From Lycorma delicatula (lineage: Eukaryota > Arthropoda > Insecta > Hemiptera > Fulgoridae), in NCBI RefSeq assembly GCF_047948215.1, contig NC_134455.1, positions 348,748,491 through 348,812,490 of the forward strand: a stretch of 64,000 nt of DNA. Reading direction: 5' to 3'. Below are positions 24,940-37,100 of the stretch, one piece after another; the first letter of the stretch is position 1; every line of letters starts with the position of its first letter. Under the pieces are notes generated by a model. That model worked only from the letters and a program-made list of their open reading frames with translations, searched no databases and was not told where the DNA came from. The position numbers and the translations under genes are program-made.

Positions 24940-26715
24940 GTGGACCTTAATTAAATAGGATTTTTGTACTATCATTATTTTTATCTGAATAAGTGCTGCC
25001 ATCTACTGCAGTCTTTATAAGTGTGTCGTCTTTATGTTCTGTTTGCAAGTTGATAAAGTTGAATTTTCTCTTGTATTTATATATACAATATTTCTCCAGA
25101 ATGTTTAAACTTTTATTATTATTGATATTATATTTCTTAATTTCCAATATTTCCAAATTGGTTTGAATATCAGAAATGGTATGTTTATTATTAATGAGGT
25201 AGTCAGCAACATTAGTTAACCAAATTTTCCATTTTTATGGTGTCTAATATGTTCAAGAAATCTGGTTTTAAAAGATTACTAGTTTTACTTGTATAAATGT
25301 GGTCACAGTCATTACAGTTTATTTTATAAATTCAGCACAAATTTTATAAGTTACTAGCTCCCAGTCGCAACTTCACTCGCGCTATATGGTTACTTGCGTT
25401 TCTCATGGTTTTCAATCTTTTTATTTTATATTTATTAGTCAAGTAACCGGAGGCAGGTGCAGTCAGTCACACATACAGTAATGGTGGCATATCGCATTTC
25501 CCGTTGCTCAGTTTCAGTCAAGCAGGATTGATCTGTATATATTCGGTCGCTTTCTAAACCTATTTCCCATTGCTCAGTTGTTTCAGTCGAACGGGTTTCG
25601 GCTGTGTGTATTCAGTCGCTTTCCAATCTTGACTGTCATTCATCTTCAGTCTCTGCTGCACGAACAGTTTTCATCTTACGTGCTTTTTGTATTTCTCCCA
25701 ATTGAAGAATGTCTTTTAGGCATGGTATGATGTTTTGAAAAAAGATCACAGAATTTAAAAGATTGCAGTTAAATACTTTACACAATTTAAAATTATTAAC
25801 AGACACATGATAAACAAAAACAGCTATTTATTTATGTTTTTAAACAGCTGTAAAAAATTGTAAATGAATGAATCATAAAAATTACATATGCATGTGCGCC
25901 AATTCAATTGAAACTTAGAATAACTGTACTTTAAAACTTCAGCCCTTTCCAAAATTAATCAATTCAAAAAAATGTTAGCTAAAAATTAAGTTTTTCTTGA
26001 AAATCAAAGTCATCTTGAAAAATTAAATAAGCTTTAAGGAAGAAATAAAGTTTTTTAAATTTCGTTATGTCAGAGGTCCAAAAAAATTAGCCTATGTTCA
26101 CCGCAGGGCTTCAAAGTGTAGGTGTGCAAAATTTTAGACAAATCTGTCCGGCAGATCTCGAGTTAAGTTGGGAACAGACAGACAAACAAACATTGATTTT
26201 TATATATATAGATATGAATCAGTATCATTATTGTTTTTTAAATGTTTTATTGTGTGGTTATTTGTTTTGTATGCAGGTTTAAATTTACTTTATCATAAAC
26301 CGTAGTTATATTTTCAACAATGTTATCGGTATATAAACATTTTAATAGAGATGTAGTATTGTCAATTTTTGAAATTTGTTTTTTGTATACATTATCAATT
26401 AAAATACTATAACTATTATTTTTATCAATTTGTTTTATAATATCTATGCTTTGGTTACCTTATTTTTATTATATTGTGTGTAATTAACCGCTCTATTAAT
26501 CATGTTTGTATATGTATTAATTTTTTGTGACCAAGGATGATTTGAATATATGTATTGTAGTTTTATTGGTTGTGGGTTCCTATATACTGATGTTACAAAT
26601 TGATTACCTTTATTAATTTCAATACGAACTTCTAAGTAATTTATTGTTCTATTGAAGTACTTGTGAAATTAATCAAAGGTAGCACAGGGATACCAGGTTT
26701 ATGTATTTTTGAAAG
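24940..26715 (-). pseudogene. Penelope-like retroelement relic (RT part and GIY-YIG endonuclease)
   Basis: Minus strand. Near 26700-26650 it reads KLTGLSKIHKPGIPVLPLINFT, the LYGLPKIHKP…P motif of Penelope-like reverse transcriptases. It jumps at once to TINYLEVRIEINKGNQF…YRNPQPIKLQYIYSNHP, so the catalytic YxDD block is deleted. After the repeat at 25353-26213 it continues IYKINCNDCDHIY (GIY-YIG with the Gly codon now TGA and YIG as YTS) and NNKHTISDIQTNLEILEI…LNILEKYCIYK. The order RT then GIY-YIG is diagnostic of Penelope-like elements. Inactive. Confidence 0.75.
25353..26213 (+). mobile_element. Interspersed repeat inserted in the Penelope-like relic
   Basis: Begins ACTAGCTCCCAGTCGCAAC TTCACTCGCG and ends CAGACAGACAAACAAACATTGATTTTTATATATATAGAT after CTGTCCGGCAGATCTCGAG (written here as separate pieces). 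These start and end signatures resemble a widespread insect interspersed repeat. I cannot name the class. It interrupts the coding trace of the Penelope-like element, which resumes on both sides. Confidence 0.5.
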
Positions 26716-26719
26716 TCCT

Positions 26720-27765
26720 GTTAATTTTATGTGTGTGTATATATATATATATAGTGTTATTGCAGCTGGAAAGACCTGTTGGTTGTTCTGATTGTTATTA
26801 TTGGCTTATTTTTGGCATTTTTATTGGCTTATTACTCTCATTAGTAGTTCTTTCAGTTCTGTTTCATTGTATTACATAAAAAAAATTATAATATTTTATC
26901 AAGTCTATTCTTTATTGATTTTATTTTAATAAGTTTGAGGTGAAATCTCACATAGTCAGTTGTTTTGTGTTTTTCATTATTTCAGTTGACGGTTTTTTGT
27001 AATCAAAATGCACTGCCTTTTGAAAAAAACCTTGGTTGTAGAGGCAATGTGTTGAAAAAGTTTACTTACAGACTGTTTAATATCTGATAACGCACTTCAA
27101 ATAAATTCAACTGCTTTTCCAAAATTGATCTCTGATGGCTTGAAATTAATTTGTTTATAATTTAAATAATTTATTTATTTGCTATTGCAGTGGTGCATGC
27201 GCTGTAAAATTTAATGCTTATCTGTGATTGAAAAATTGTAGATGTAAGAATGTATAAATATCTGAATTGTTTCATCGATCATCTTGAAAATTGAAGAGTA
27301 TGAATTATTTATTAAAATTAGAGCAGTGCATCTGTATTTTACCCATTTAACTGCACATTTAACATAAACTTTGCTTTGGATAGTCATGCATTATAGTGTT
27401 ACTGTGAATTTTTTTCTAGGTCTTACAGTTTATGTACTATTCACTAACTGATTGTGAGTAAGCCGATTTTGTTGGTGAAATTGAGAGAGTAAGGCATTGT
27501 GTACATCAGATTGGTAGAATGTACACAGCACACACACCAATTTGATTGATTAATTGTGATAAAATTTTCAGGATTATTTTTTTATTTATTTTTAGTTTAT
27601 ACATAGTATGATGAAAACTAACAGTATATTTTTTATAAAAGGAGTAATTCTGTGCTACTATACAAGTACAGTATATTAATTTTTGTTATTGATTTACATT
27701 ATTTTAATTTTAAAAAAAAGGTCAAAAATTACAAAAAATAGGCTAAATTCTTTGCTTAGGCTTGT
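26720..27765. other. AT-rich region, no gene recognised
   Basis: Includes a (TA)n run near 26738-26752 and a locally repeated TTATTGGCTTATT motif near 26800-26830. No coding trace was seen. Confidence 0.5.
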
Positions 27766-27769
27766 AAGG

Positions 27770-30605
27770 CCTATAATATTCATAAATCTTCATTTATGAG
27801 TCATACCATTTGAAGTATCCCAAAAAAACCTAAGCTGGTTGCTTGACCAATTAAAAAATATTTTAACTTACCCACTTGTTTCCCACATGTCTCACGATCT
27901 TAAAACTATTTTTAAACATTTTTTATTTAAGCAGTTTACCTGTGGTGGCCATTTTTGTTATTGTGCGTACACCTATTTTTGTGATTGTAAGGGTTTACGG
28001 AAAACATCATAACTAAAAAAACTATTGGTCCTGGAAGGATGAAACAAAAATCAATTTAATCATATTTTCTCAAGGTAAAAGATTAGTCCAGAGATTTATT
28101 TACCTATCTCTCTTCTTTCTGTGAGAAAATTACCAATAAAGTTGAACATGAAAAATGGTGAAATTTCACTTTGGTAATTTTTTTCAAGATGACAGGGATG
28201 GCATACACAGTTTGAATTATTTTTTTATATGTAGGTAAATGTTAGTAGTTTTTACAAAAAGTAATATTAATGGTGATATACTTACCCCTAAATTTTTATG
28301 AATTTTTGGAAACTAATTTTTTTTTTAAATTAAAATTTTGGCATTAAATAAATCTGATAGGGTTGGTGATCAAAATCTCAAATTTGCACAACTTGTAGTG
28401 TTTTTGTTGATGTTTATGGCAAATAAAAAAGTTTCTTGTGTATTGTAGTAATAAAAGACTTATAACCTCGCAAAAATCATGGAAAAACTGTTAAAAGCGA
28501 TACCATTTTGACTCGTTAAGTAAGTGTTCCAAGGGGGTTTGTTGTCTTCTTTGCACTTAACAGTTTTTATATTTAGCCCAACTGTAATTGAAGTTAATGT
28601 TTCCAATATTTTTAAAATAGATTTTTTTAAATTGTTAATGATAAATCATTATTTAATGATAACTTAACCAATACCAGTAACCTAATACAATTTTGATTCA
28701 AAAATGCTTGTAAAACTCACTTGTACATTTTCTTGTAGAATTCATTTTTATTTTTATATTAGTTTATTTTTGTAAACACTATTGAAGAAAAATAAATTGT
28801 AGCAAAATTTTAATTATTCTTCAATGAAATAGCATGTTTTTGTAGGAATGAAAGTTTATTATTTAGTGTGGTTAACAGCTGTGATATCTCTTCTGATAAT
28901 TCTCTTGAAATTGTGTGAGAATGACACTGTAGTTAGTTCAAGTGAGAATGACACTGTAGTTAGTTCAAGTGATATCAACTTTCTCAGGACTTGCAGATTG
29001 GTACCCACACTTTGTCTTGTTGGGATTTTTGAAATAATGTATGTGGTCCAGCTGGGTGGAAAAAATGAACCTGCACATCGTCATTTTCGAGGCGAATATC
29101 TACCACTTCTATCCATCACTGATTGTCATACACACAAGCAATTTGTTTTTTCGTTAAGTGAAAGTGGTACAATACTTGACACAGGATGGTCTTCAAAGTC
29201 CTTGGAGTCTGAAGTAAAGTAACATCTTACAATACCTTCTGACACAGGAACATACTTGTGGTAGCTTTTAGTACCAACTCTTTCAAAGCAGTCAAAACGG
29301 TTTTTTAGAGTTTCTGAAATCTTAGCTATCTCATCTGATTTAATCAAAAAGTACTTTGTTTTTCAGCTTGTGATTACAGAATGAATACATTTCATCAGTG
29401 TTTAGTATCTGTCTGTCTAATGGCCTTTACAGGCTTGCCTGCAATATTGTGAATGTGAGGCAATGTATTGTTCTTGCTCTTTGCATTCATATAGTTGTTT
29501 GGTCTGCTGAGAAAAAATACTTTTGAAACAGTTTACAAGAAAGACTTTCCAGGATCTAAATTTAAATTTGGAAAAATGTGTTCATTAAGAGCTTGCTCCA
29601 ATGTTATTTGCCTTATGTTTTTTTTAACTATTTTTTTTTATGAGTTCTCAAAGGGGGTCACAACAGAACTGTCCATGTAGTTGACTGATTTTTGACAAAC
29701 ACTTTTTTTCATATTTACAAACACTAGTTACATCTGAATTAACATGTAAAAAAAATGTTGTTGGTTTTCATCACTAAATTCACAAATTTCAATGAGTTCT
29801 TTTGGCACTGTACCATACTCTGTTTTATGACATTCTTCATTCACGTAAATTCCTATGGAAGATTGTTCTTCCATTGCTTTACGTGAAATTACTTGAAAAT
29901 AATGTAAAAATTTAACTGATTTTAAAATTTGCAGCTATAATATTATTAAGTAAAACTTAAATGTTTAATAAACACTTCCAAAAATAGGATGAAATTTGAG
30001 ACACTGTAAAGATGTGAACACCTACAAAAACACTGTAAGTTGTGCAGATTGAGATTTTAATCACCATTCCCATCAGAAAAATTGGTATTTGCCAAAATTT
30101 GAATTAAAAAAAATTAGTTTTTAAAAATTTAATCACCATTAATATTATTTATGGTAAAACTACTAACGTATAGCTACATATAAAAAAATAATTCAAACTG
30201 TGTATGCCATCCCTGCCTCTTGAAAAAAATTACCGAAAATGAAATTTCACAGTTTTTCATGTTCAACATTATTATTAATTTTCTCATAAAGAGAGATAGG
30301 TAAATAAATCACTGGAATAATCTTTTACTGAGAAAATATGAATAAATTGCTTTTTGTTTCATCCTTCCAGTTCCAATAGTTTTTTAATTATGATGTTTTC
30401 TGTAAACCCTTACAATCATAAAAATAGGTATATGCACTGGAACAAAAATGGCCGCCACATGTAACCTGCTTAAATAAAGAATTAAAAATAAAGTTTTAAG
30501 ATCCTGAGACATGTAGGAAATAAGTGGGTAAGTTTCAATTTTTTTTTCAATTGGTCGAGCAACAACCCTTGGTCATTTCAAATGTATTGAGCCCTATAAT
30601 AATTT
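27770..30605 (-). mobile_element. Long-terminal-inverted-repeat DNA element, second family
   Basis: A left arm (27770-28420) and right arm (30010-30605) are diverged inverted copies of about 600 bases. Landmarks are ACTTACCCACTTG near 27868 against AAGTGGGTAAGTTTC near 30522, GGAAGGATGAAAC near 28034 against GTTTCATCCTTCC near 30356, and GGGATGGCATACACAGTTTGAA near 28197 against its complement near 30195 (landmarks only). The 1.6 kb interior carries a decayed minus-strand coding trace. This arrangement is that of a DNA transposon with very long arms; terminal sequence and target duplication were not resolved. Confidence 0.72.
28860..29880 (-). pseudogene. Decayed ORF of the long-arm element, uncharacterised protein
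   Basis: Minus strand, several frames: MEEQSSIGIYVNEECHK… at 29868, ITLEQALNEHIFPNLNLDPGKSFL near 29600, then IKSDEIAKISETLKNRFDC…YFTSDSKDFE at 29344-29126. The tail is VYDNQ-WIEVVDI…DVQVHFFHPAGP…KVWVPI near 29120-28985. The tail resembles the C-terminal WWIG / FMHPHGP / CWVP module of repetitive animal proteins of unknown function; that resemblance is from memory and unchecked. A 27-base unit (GAGAATGACACTGTAGTTAG…) is doubled at 28918-28971. No transposase catalytic motif was identified. Confidence 0.45.
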
Positions 30606-30771
30606 GAAGAATTATTTTGCTTGTTGCTACAATTTTTTATTATTATTAAATAAAACGTTTTGCTAGAAATGCTGCTTTATATGTTAATGAATTGATATCA
30701 AAATGTAATGTGAACAGACAGCTACAGTGTAATGATGTCAGTGGGTGTTACAGTGCTGGAGAGGAGGGGTT
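30606..30771 (+). promoter_or_regulatory. GMPS: GMPS 5' flank, squeezed between TE arm and start codon
   Basis: Only about 165 bases separate the long-arm element from the GMPS ATG. I see no TATA box or clear initiator. TGTTACAG at 30745-30752 could be a splice acceptor for an upstream leader exon. Either the promoter lies inside or beyond the element, or transcription starts in this short gap. Confidence 0.4.
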
Positions 30772-30962
30772 ATGGATGTTGGGAAGACAGAAGGAAAAGT
30801 TAGGACTAATGGAGGATCTGGTGGATGGGACCGTATTGCCATTTTGGATGCAGGTGCACAGTATGGAAAAGTTATCGATCGAAGAGTGCGTGAACTCTGC
30901 ATTGAAAGTGAAATTCTTCCTCTTGACACACCAGCATTCACTCTCAAGGAAAAAGGATATAA
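30772..30962 (+). CDS. GMPS: GMPS coding exon 1
   Basis: Encodes residues 1-63 plus two bases of codon 64. The ATG at 30772 is the first in-frame ATG after an in-frame TGA at 30733, and it has G at both -3 and +4. A hydrophilic leader of about 20 residues precedes [20 protein letters not shown], the conserved start of the amidotransferase domain. The donor is AA|GTAAGC. An acceptor-like TGTTACAG ends at 30752, so a 5' noncoding exon further upstream is possible. No polyA signal or TATA box could be assigned. Confidence 0.93.
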
Positions 30963-31081
30963 GTAAGCTTTTACACTTTTATATGTTATTTAATTTTTCT
31001 TTACCTCAGATTATTAAAATGGTTACAGGTTCTTGTTATTAATTTGCTTGTGTTGATTGTGGTTGCATGCTCGTGCAGTTA

Positions 31082-31130
<49 letters not shown>

Positions 31131-34100
31131 TGCATGCATGTGCACACATACACACACTGAGAGAGTGAGAGAGAGCGAGCATGAAGATGTGGATGTGTGT
31201 GAATGTCTTATTTGATTATTTACGGCATACAGACAATAATTCTGCACAAAGTGTATTTATGCAGAATTACAGAATTAATTATTTATTTATTTATCTTTAA
31301 ACAGAGATATACATGATAATCTCGGTTTATCATATCTGATTATTTAAATTTACAGCATTAAGAAAAACTTGTTAAACTTCCAATATGTGATATTTCATAA
31401 TCTAAAATTCTCCAGGATAAAAGTTGCAGTTGGACTTTGGTAGCTGTGGCTCTTGTTCTTGAAGTGGGAATTAAATGCTGTTCTGCTAGGCCAGGCTGTG
31501 TTGTTAATAAAAATCTGACAATAAATTGTGATTAAAAGATAAGTTCACATGATAAACAGCATTAAAATTTAAATAATATGACTAAGCTTTGATCTGTTAT
31601 ATAGAAAAAGATTTCTGTACTTTTGTACTCCCCCAGTTCAGCTACTCTACATGTTAATTAGATCATTCACCCTTGTCAACTGCGTAAATACTTAAATTGT
31701 TAAAATGTTTATCAACAATAAAACGAGATGTGGCAGAAAAGTAATGTGATGATTTTTTTCAAAAATTTTATTTTATTCTTATACATCAATGTTGTCACCT
31801 TCAAAGTAGTTCCCTTAGATAGCTATACATTGGCGGAGGTGTTTCCACTATTCATAACAATGCTGGAAGGCTTCAACTGAAATTGCTGTTAGCTGCTTTG
31901 GATGGTTTTGACAGTATCAGATTGATGTCCTAATCTGGGGAACAAATAAAATTGCATGGACTAATATCAGCTGAGGAATCACTGTAATCCTTTTTTTTTC
32001 TTTTTTTTTTCAAAAACTGGTTGATGGAGATGGCTGCATGACAGTGAGCGTTATCATGATGGAGCATCCAAGTGTCCGAAACACCCTTTTTTGAGTCTTT
32101 CAAGGACTTTTTTTTTTTAAATTTGGTTGATAATTTGTCCTTTGGGTAAAAATTATGTGTGAACAATCCCCATATTGTCAAAAACAATGTCCCGCATTGA
32201 CTTCAGTTTTGATTTGCTCATTCAAGCTTTCTTTGTTTAAGGATAAGTGTCAGTGTGTCACTTTTGATTTTGACATTTTTTTTGTCGATCATAATGAAAA
32301 TCCATGATTTATCACCAGTGATCATACAACTGAAGAAATTTGGGTCATTTTTTATTCTTTCGATAAGGTGAAGGCACACATTCTTCAGATTTTCTTTCTG
32401 TGCAATGGAAAGGTTTTTGTCACCAACTAGGCATACACCTTTCTCACGCCTAAGTCTTGAGTCAAGATCTGAGGATTTAAATTTAACATGCTATTCATTA
32501 GTTTCAAATATTAGTTGGTGGTCTCACCTCATAAGAGCCCTCACTCTTTCCACATTTTCCTTAGTTTTTGAGTTGAACCCCTTACTGAGGAAGGTTCATC
32601 TTCCACTGTTTTCTGGCCTTCCAAAAATACTTTGTGGTGCTGAAAAACTTGTGCTATTGATAATGAATGTTTCACAAAGGCTTGTTGCAACTTTTCATAA
32701 GTTAAACTTGTGAATTTACACAAAATTTGATGCACACTGTTGTTCCAAATTTTACTGTTCCATTTTCATAACGCACTAAAAAAACACAATTTCACTTATA
32801 ACATTGACAGATTACTTCCAGTATTGCCAGTATCATTACTTTTCTGCCATACATCATATATTTTCATTTGAATGGTTTTTTGTTGCCTTCTTCGTCTTGC
32901 CAAATGTACAGTCGCATATTAGCATGCCAATTCTGCTGAAAAGCTCAATCCTATTAGTGACATCTTCACTCTCATCACCCTAGGGATTGTCTGTACAGTG
33001 AGCAACGTTACTTTTGATGCAACTGTTTTCCAGTGCTTCTTGTATATCAAGTGCATTATTTGTGACATAAGAAAGACTTTAAAATAACAGATTAATCAGA
33101 CTGTTGCATCCATTTTATTGTGAAATGGTGTCATTGGATTCAATTTTTCAGGGGAAACCAAAAATGTACGAGGACAGATCTAATATAAACTGGACTTTTG
33201 TTTTTAACATTTAATAATACAGAATAAAAAACAAAATATATTTATTGCTTTTCTACATAGTCTCCCTAAAGTTCTACCCTTTTTTTTTCAATGTGTGTGG
33301 AGCTTGCCCTTCGTAAAAAACTTGAGGATGTGTCATGAGCTAATTCACATGAACTCTTCTACTTTATTGTAGTTCTTTAATTGATCCTCCCAGTGTCTTT
33401 CTATGACCCAAACAGAAAGAAATCATGAGGATAATAAATCTGGATTGTGTGGAAAATGTAAGGTTTTTCAGTAAATTTTGACCAGTCATTCTGGGTGTTA
33501 ATGGTTGTGTGAGGCCTGACATTGTCATGAAGGTGAATGAATCACTTCTCTGATTGGCTTATGGTGCCTTTTATTCTAGTAGCTGGCTTTCACTTTGCTC
33601 AAGAACAGGAGTAGTATGCAACATTCACATTTTGGTGTTCATGGAGAAAATTGACAAGGAATACATTTTCCTGGTCCTAAAAGACAGTGAGGTGTAGTGT
33701 CATTTTGACGAGGGCAGTTATTGAATGAGCAAGCATCGCTGTCGGTGGGATGGCGGCTGCATGGGTGGATTCCCATGCAGCTGTGAGGTGTAGCGCCATC
33801 CTGACGACGGTAGTAAATGAAAGTAAATGCCATGCGGGACTCTGAGATGGAGTTGAGTGGGAGTAGTTGAATTTACTAAGGGAACTAGGAATAAATTTCA
33901 TTGTTGCAAATAACATTTTTGGTGGTATGTTATTTATTCAATTGCCTCAAATATTATGAGACTTTTACGCACAACTGGCTCTATAAAGTGTAGAACTAGG
34001 TGCGGAACCCACCGGGTTGGTCTAGTGGTGAACGTGTCTTCCCAAATCAGCTGGTTTGGAAGTCGAGAGTTCCAGCGTTCAAGTCCTAGTAAAGCCAGCT

Positions 34101-37100
34101 ATTTTTACACGGACTTGAATACTAGATCGTGGATACCGGTGTTCTTTGGTGGTTGGGTTTCAATTAACCACACATCTTAGGTATGGTCGAACTGAGAATG
34201 TACAAGACTACACTTCATTCACACTCATCCATATCATCCTCATTCATCCTCTGAAGTATTATCTAAACGGTAGTTACCGGAGGCTAAACAGGAAAAAAAA
34301 AACAAAAAAGAAAGAACTGCAGGGTGCAGGGTTCGTGCTTCATCAAACTCGGTTAGCTAGTTCAGAGGGCAATGAAGTAGAACAGTTAAGATTGTCTGAA
34401 AGAAGCCTACAGTGAAGGCGAAGGCTGAGTCATTAACTCACTGATGCAAATGTCTACAGAGGTATTACATCAGTGGCATCCCAACGGAGCCTGGCTTATT
34501 ACTGTGAGATAAAAAGTTAAGAGGGCAAAAGATAACTCCCCCCTTAAAGCCCATCATGGCTAGGAATGGTGGGGGTGTGGCAACCGGAATTGTGGAATCA
34601 TCACTAGGCAGGTTTCTTCCCCTACAAGGATTGGGATGTCCCAAAAGACAGTTAAAAGGACTTAAAAGGTCAAGTTTTTCAAACCATCTCTTCAGGTCTC
34701 TCAAAGGAAACTCATTTCAGTTATCAGAATAAAACCAGGCAACCATTATTGCTCTATAATTATCATTTTAATAGATAAGACTTATTTTTGCTTGTCACTC
34801 ATTTACAGTTCATTGAAGTCTTTATTCTCTTCTTGTGCTGACGTGATATTTCCCACCACTTGCACCTTTTAACACCATCACACAACTTCTCATGTTATTT
34901 CTCTATAATTAGTTGTTGACATTTCAATAGTGCGTTATTTTTCGTCAAACAAATTCTAATTTTTCATTTAGTTCTCGGTCTCGATTTCATCTGAATTTTT
35001 GCAGCTCCAGGAAGTTTCTTGATGAGATTTGAAAAATTTCACAACTTTTTATTTAATAATGGTAGGTATGATATTATCATGTCATATCTATCGTGTTGCA
35101 AGAATAAAGGTGCATGCAGTTTCTTTCCCTCATTTAAATGTCTCAGTTTGAAACTAGAAAATTAATACTGGACTATTTAAGTATTTATTTTAGATTTTAA
35201 AAAAAAGTAAATTAAAAATAATAATTATGGAGTCCCGTTTACTATTATCTACATATAATAAAAAAGGTTGAGCAAAAAGGTGAAAATTTTTTAATTTCCT
35301 ATTCTTAGTAATGTCCAGATATGTCCAGATGAACCATTATCTTTTAGATGTTTTAACTTATCCTTATATCTGTTCAGTATTCAATCATGTTGAATGTGCA
35401 GTTTAGATTTTTAATACTTTGTAATAGTGAGTCGATTAAATTTTATATAAAAAGTGAGATTAAATGCTGTTGTATTATGAAAATGGAGCATTTTTTTGAT
35501 GAGGCTGATGATGCAGGAATGATAGGTATTAAATATTACAAACACTTTCATGATTGCCATTAATTGGTTGAAGATTGGAATAAATTTGAAAGACCGAGTG
35601 CATTTGTGACAGATTAAAAAGGGGAAGAAGTTAAGAAAAAAAAATCAAATCTGAATCGTTTGTTTACTGCCAGGAAAGTTTTTGAAGAGGTCTATATCAT
35701 TGTATGGTTCAGTGAAAATGGTATTCATAAATTTTTTAGACATGAAACGAGTGACTATAAATTTTGGAGGAAGTAAAGGCAATAATGATCCAAGATTAAT
35801 ACATCATAGCTATTGAGTGACAAATCAAAGATCTACAGCCATGTCTTTAAAACGGAACTCTAGTTTTCCAATGTAACACTCCCCATAATGAACCAATACC
35901 ATAAAAACATGTCCAAGTTCGATAAGATTTTAAAGATTTAAAAAATGTTTTTTATATTATGTTATCAGAGATGCCGTCTACCACAGTTTGTCCATATTTG
36001 CTACATATTTTTTGTTTAAGTTGTGGAGCTATGGTTACCTCTACTTTTATTATAGACACTGCTGTTTCATTAATGCTTATAAGCATACTTTAGTGTAATG
36101 CTTTAATCTTTACTTACCTTTTGGTAAAAAAATCAAAAAACAAACAAACAAAATTAAAAAATCTCAGCCAGTTTTTTGTTATATAAAGATTTATTTTGTA
36201 TCTGGGTGGTCAGTTTGAGGGTGAACTAACTGCTTGTCTGAGGATGGTTAGAAAATTGCAAAGAGATGATGATTAAATATCCCACCAAAGTTGAAAGCAG
36301 TATAATCCACCATTATGTACAGTATTAGTAGTTACATTTGTCTATATTTTATAGGTTGGGATAAAGTTACTTCATTCTAATGATGGTGTTGGTGACTACT
36401 ATTATTTCTCTCTGCATAAGCGTGAGTTTTATAATTTCAATGTATTGTAGTTTACAAATTGAGAGTTTGTAAAAACCTTTTTTTACAGACCTGTTACTAG
36501 TTGGATTGAAGTGGGTGTTTAGGAGGTGTTAACTCTTGTCTTTTTAAAAGGTAAAAGATGAAAACTTTCCTTTTTGACCCTTCAACTAGCAGTAAAAGTG
36601 TTTCATGCTATATGGATAAGTCTAAAGATACAAACTGTGTAAAAAATATATTGATGAAATGTATAAAAGAATGGCTTTGTTTTATTTTTTTGGTTCATTT
36701 GCTTTCAGAATCCACACAGAAAATTCTGATATGTGAAATAATTCTTTAATCAATTAAAATATTGTAATTGATGGAAAGAATGAGATTGATTAAAGTTCTT
36801 TTATTGCAATAAATTACATTAGTGATAACATCATTGATGCAGAAATGTTTACAAATTTTAATTTGAATGTAACTGCCTGTTTTGCATGCAGATCCTATGC
36901 AGGTCTCCCTTTACGCATTATGATCCCAGATTACTTGTTTGATTACAGATTACTTGTTACTTGTTTGTAAGTTACTTATTTGTCAATAATGTTTTAATAA
37001 TTGACCGTACTAAAGGTATTGTATTCATGAACTTTTAATCTGCAGTATTGCAGTTTATACACTTAATGACTAGATTTAATATCATTTGTGTGAAATTATC

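Noticed and set aside
28848..29222. 124-codon + strand frame starting with a signal-like hydrophobic stretch
   Set aside because: The opposite strand carries the recognisable protein trace (WVPI, HFFHPAGP, ISETLKNRF), and the tandem 27-base unit explains the repeated VVSSS. Treated as antisense.
30692..31042. 116-codon + strand frame overlapping GMPS exon 1
   Set aside because: Out of frame with the conserved GMPS reading and runs into intron 1; a shadow.
31023..31247. Minus-strand open frame rich in Val/Cys repeats
   Set aside because: Translation of a (CA)n microsatellite.
33639..33916. Two overlapping minus-strand frames with repeated HLTA / PHS text
   Set aside because: They reflect the 96-base direct duplication and the hairpin, not a protein.
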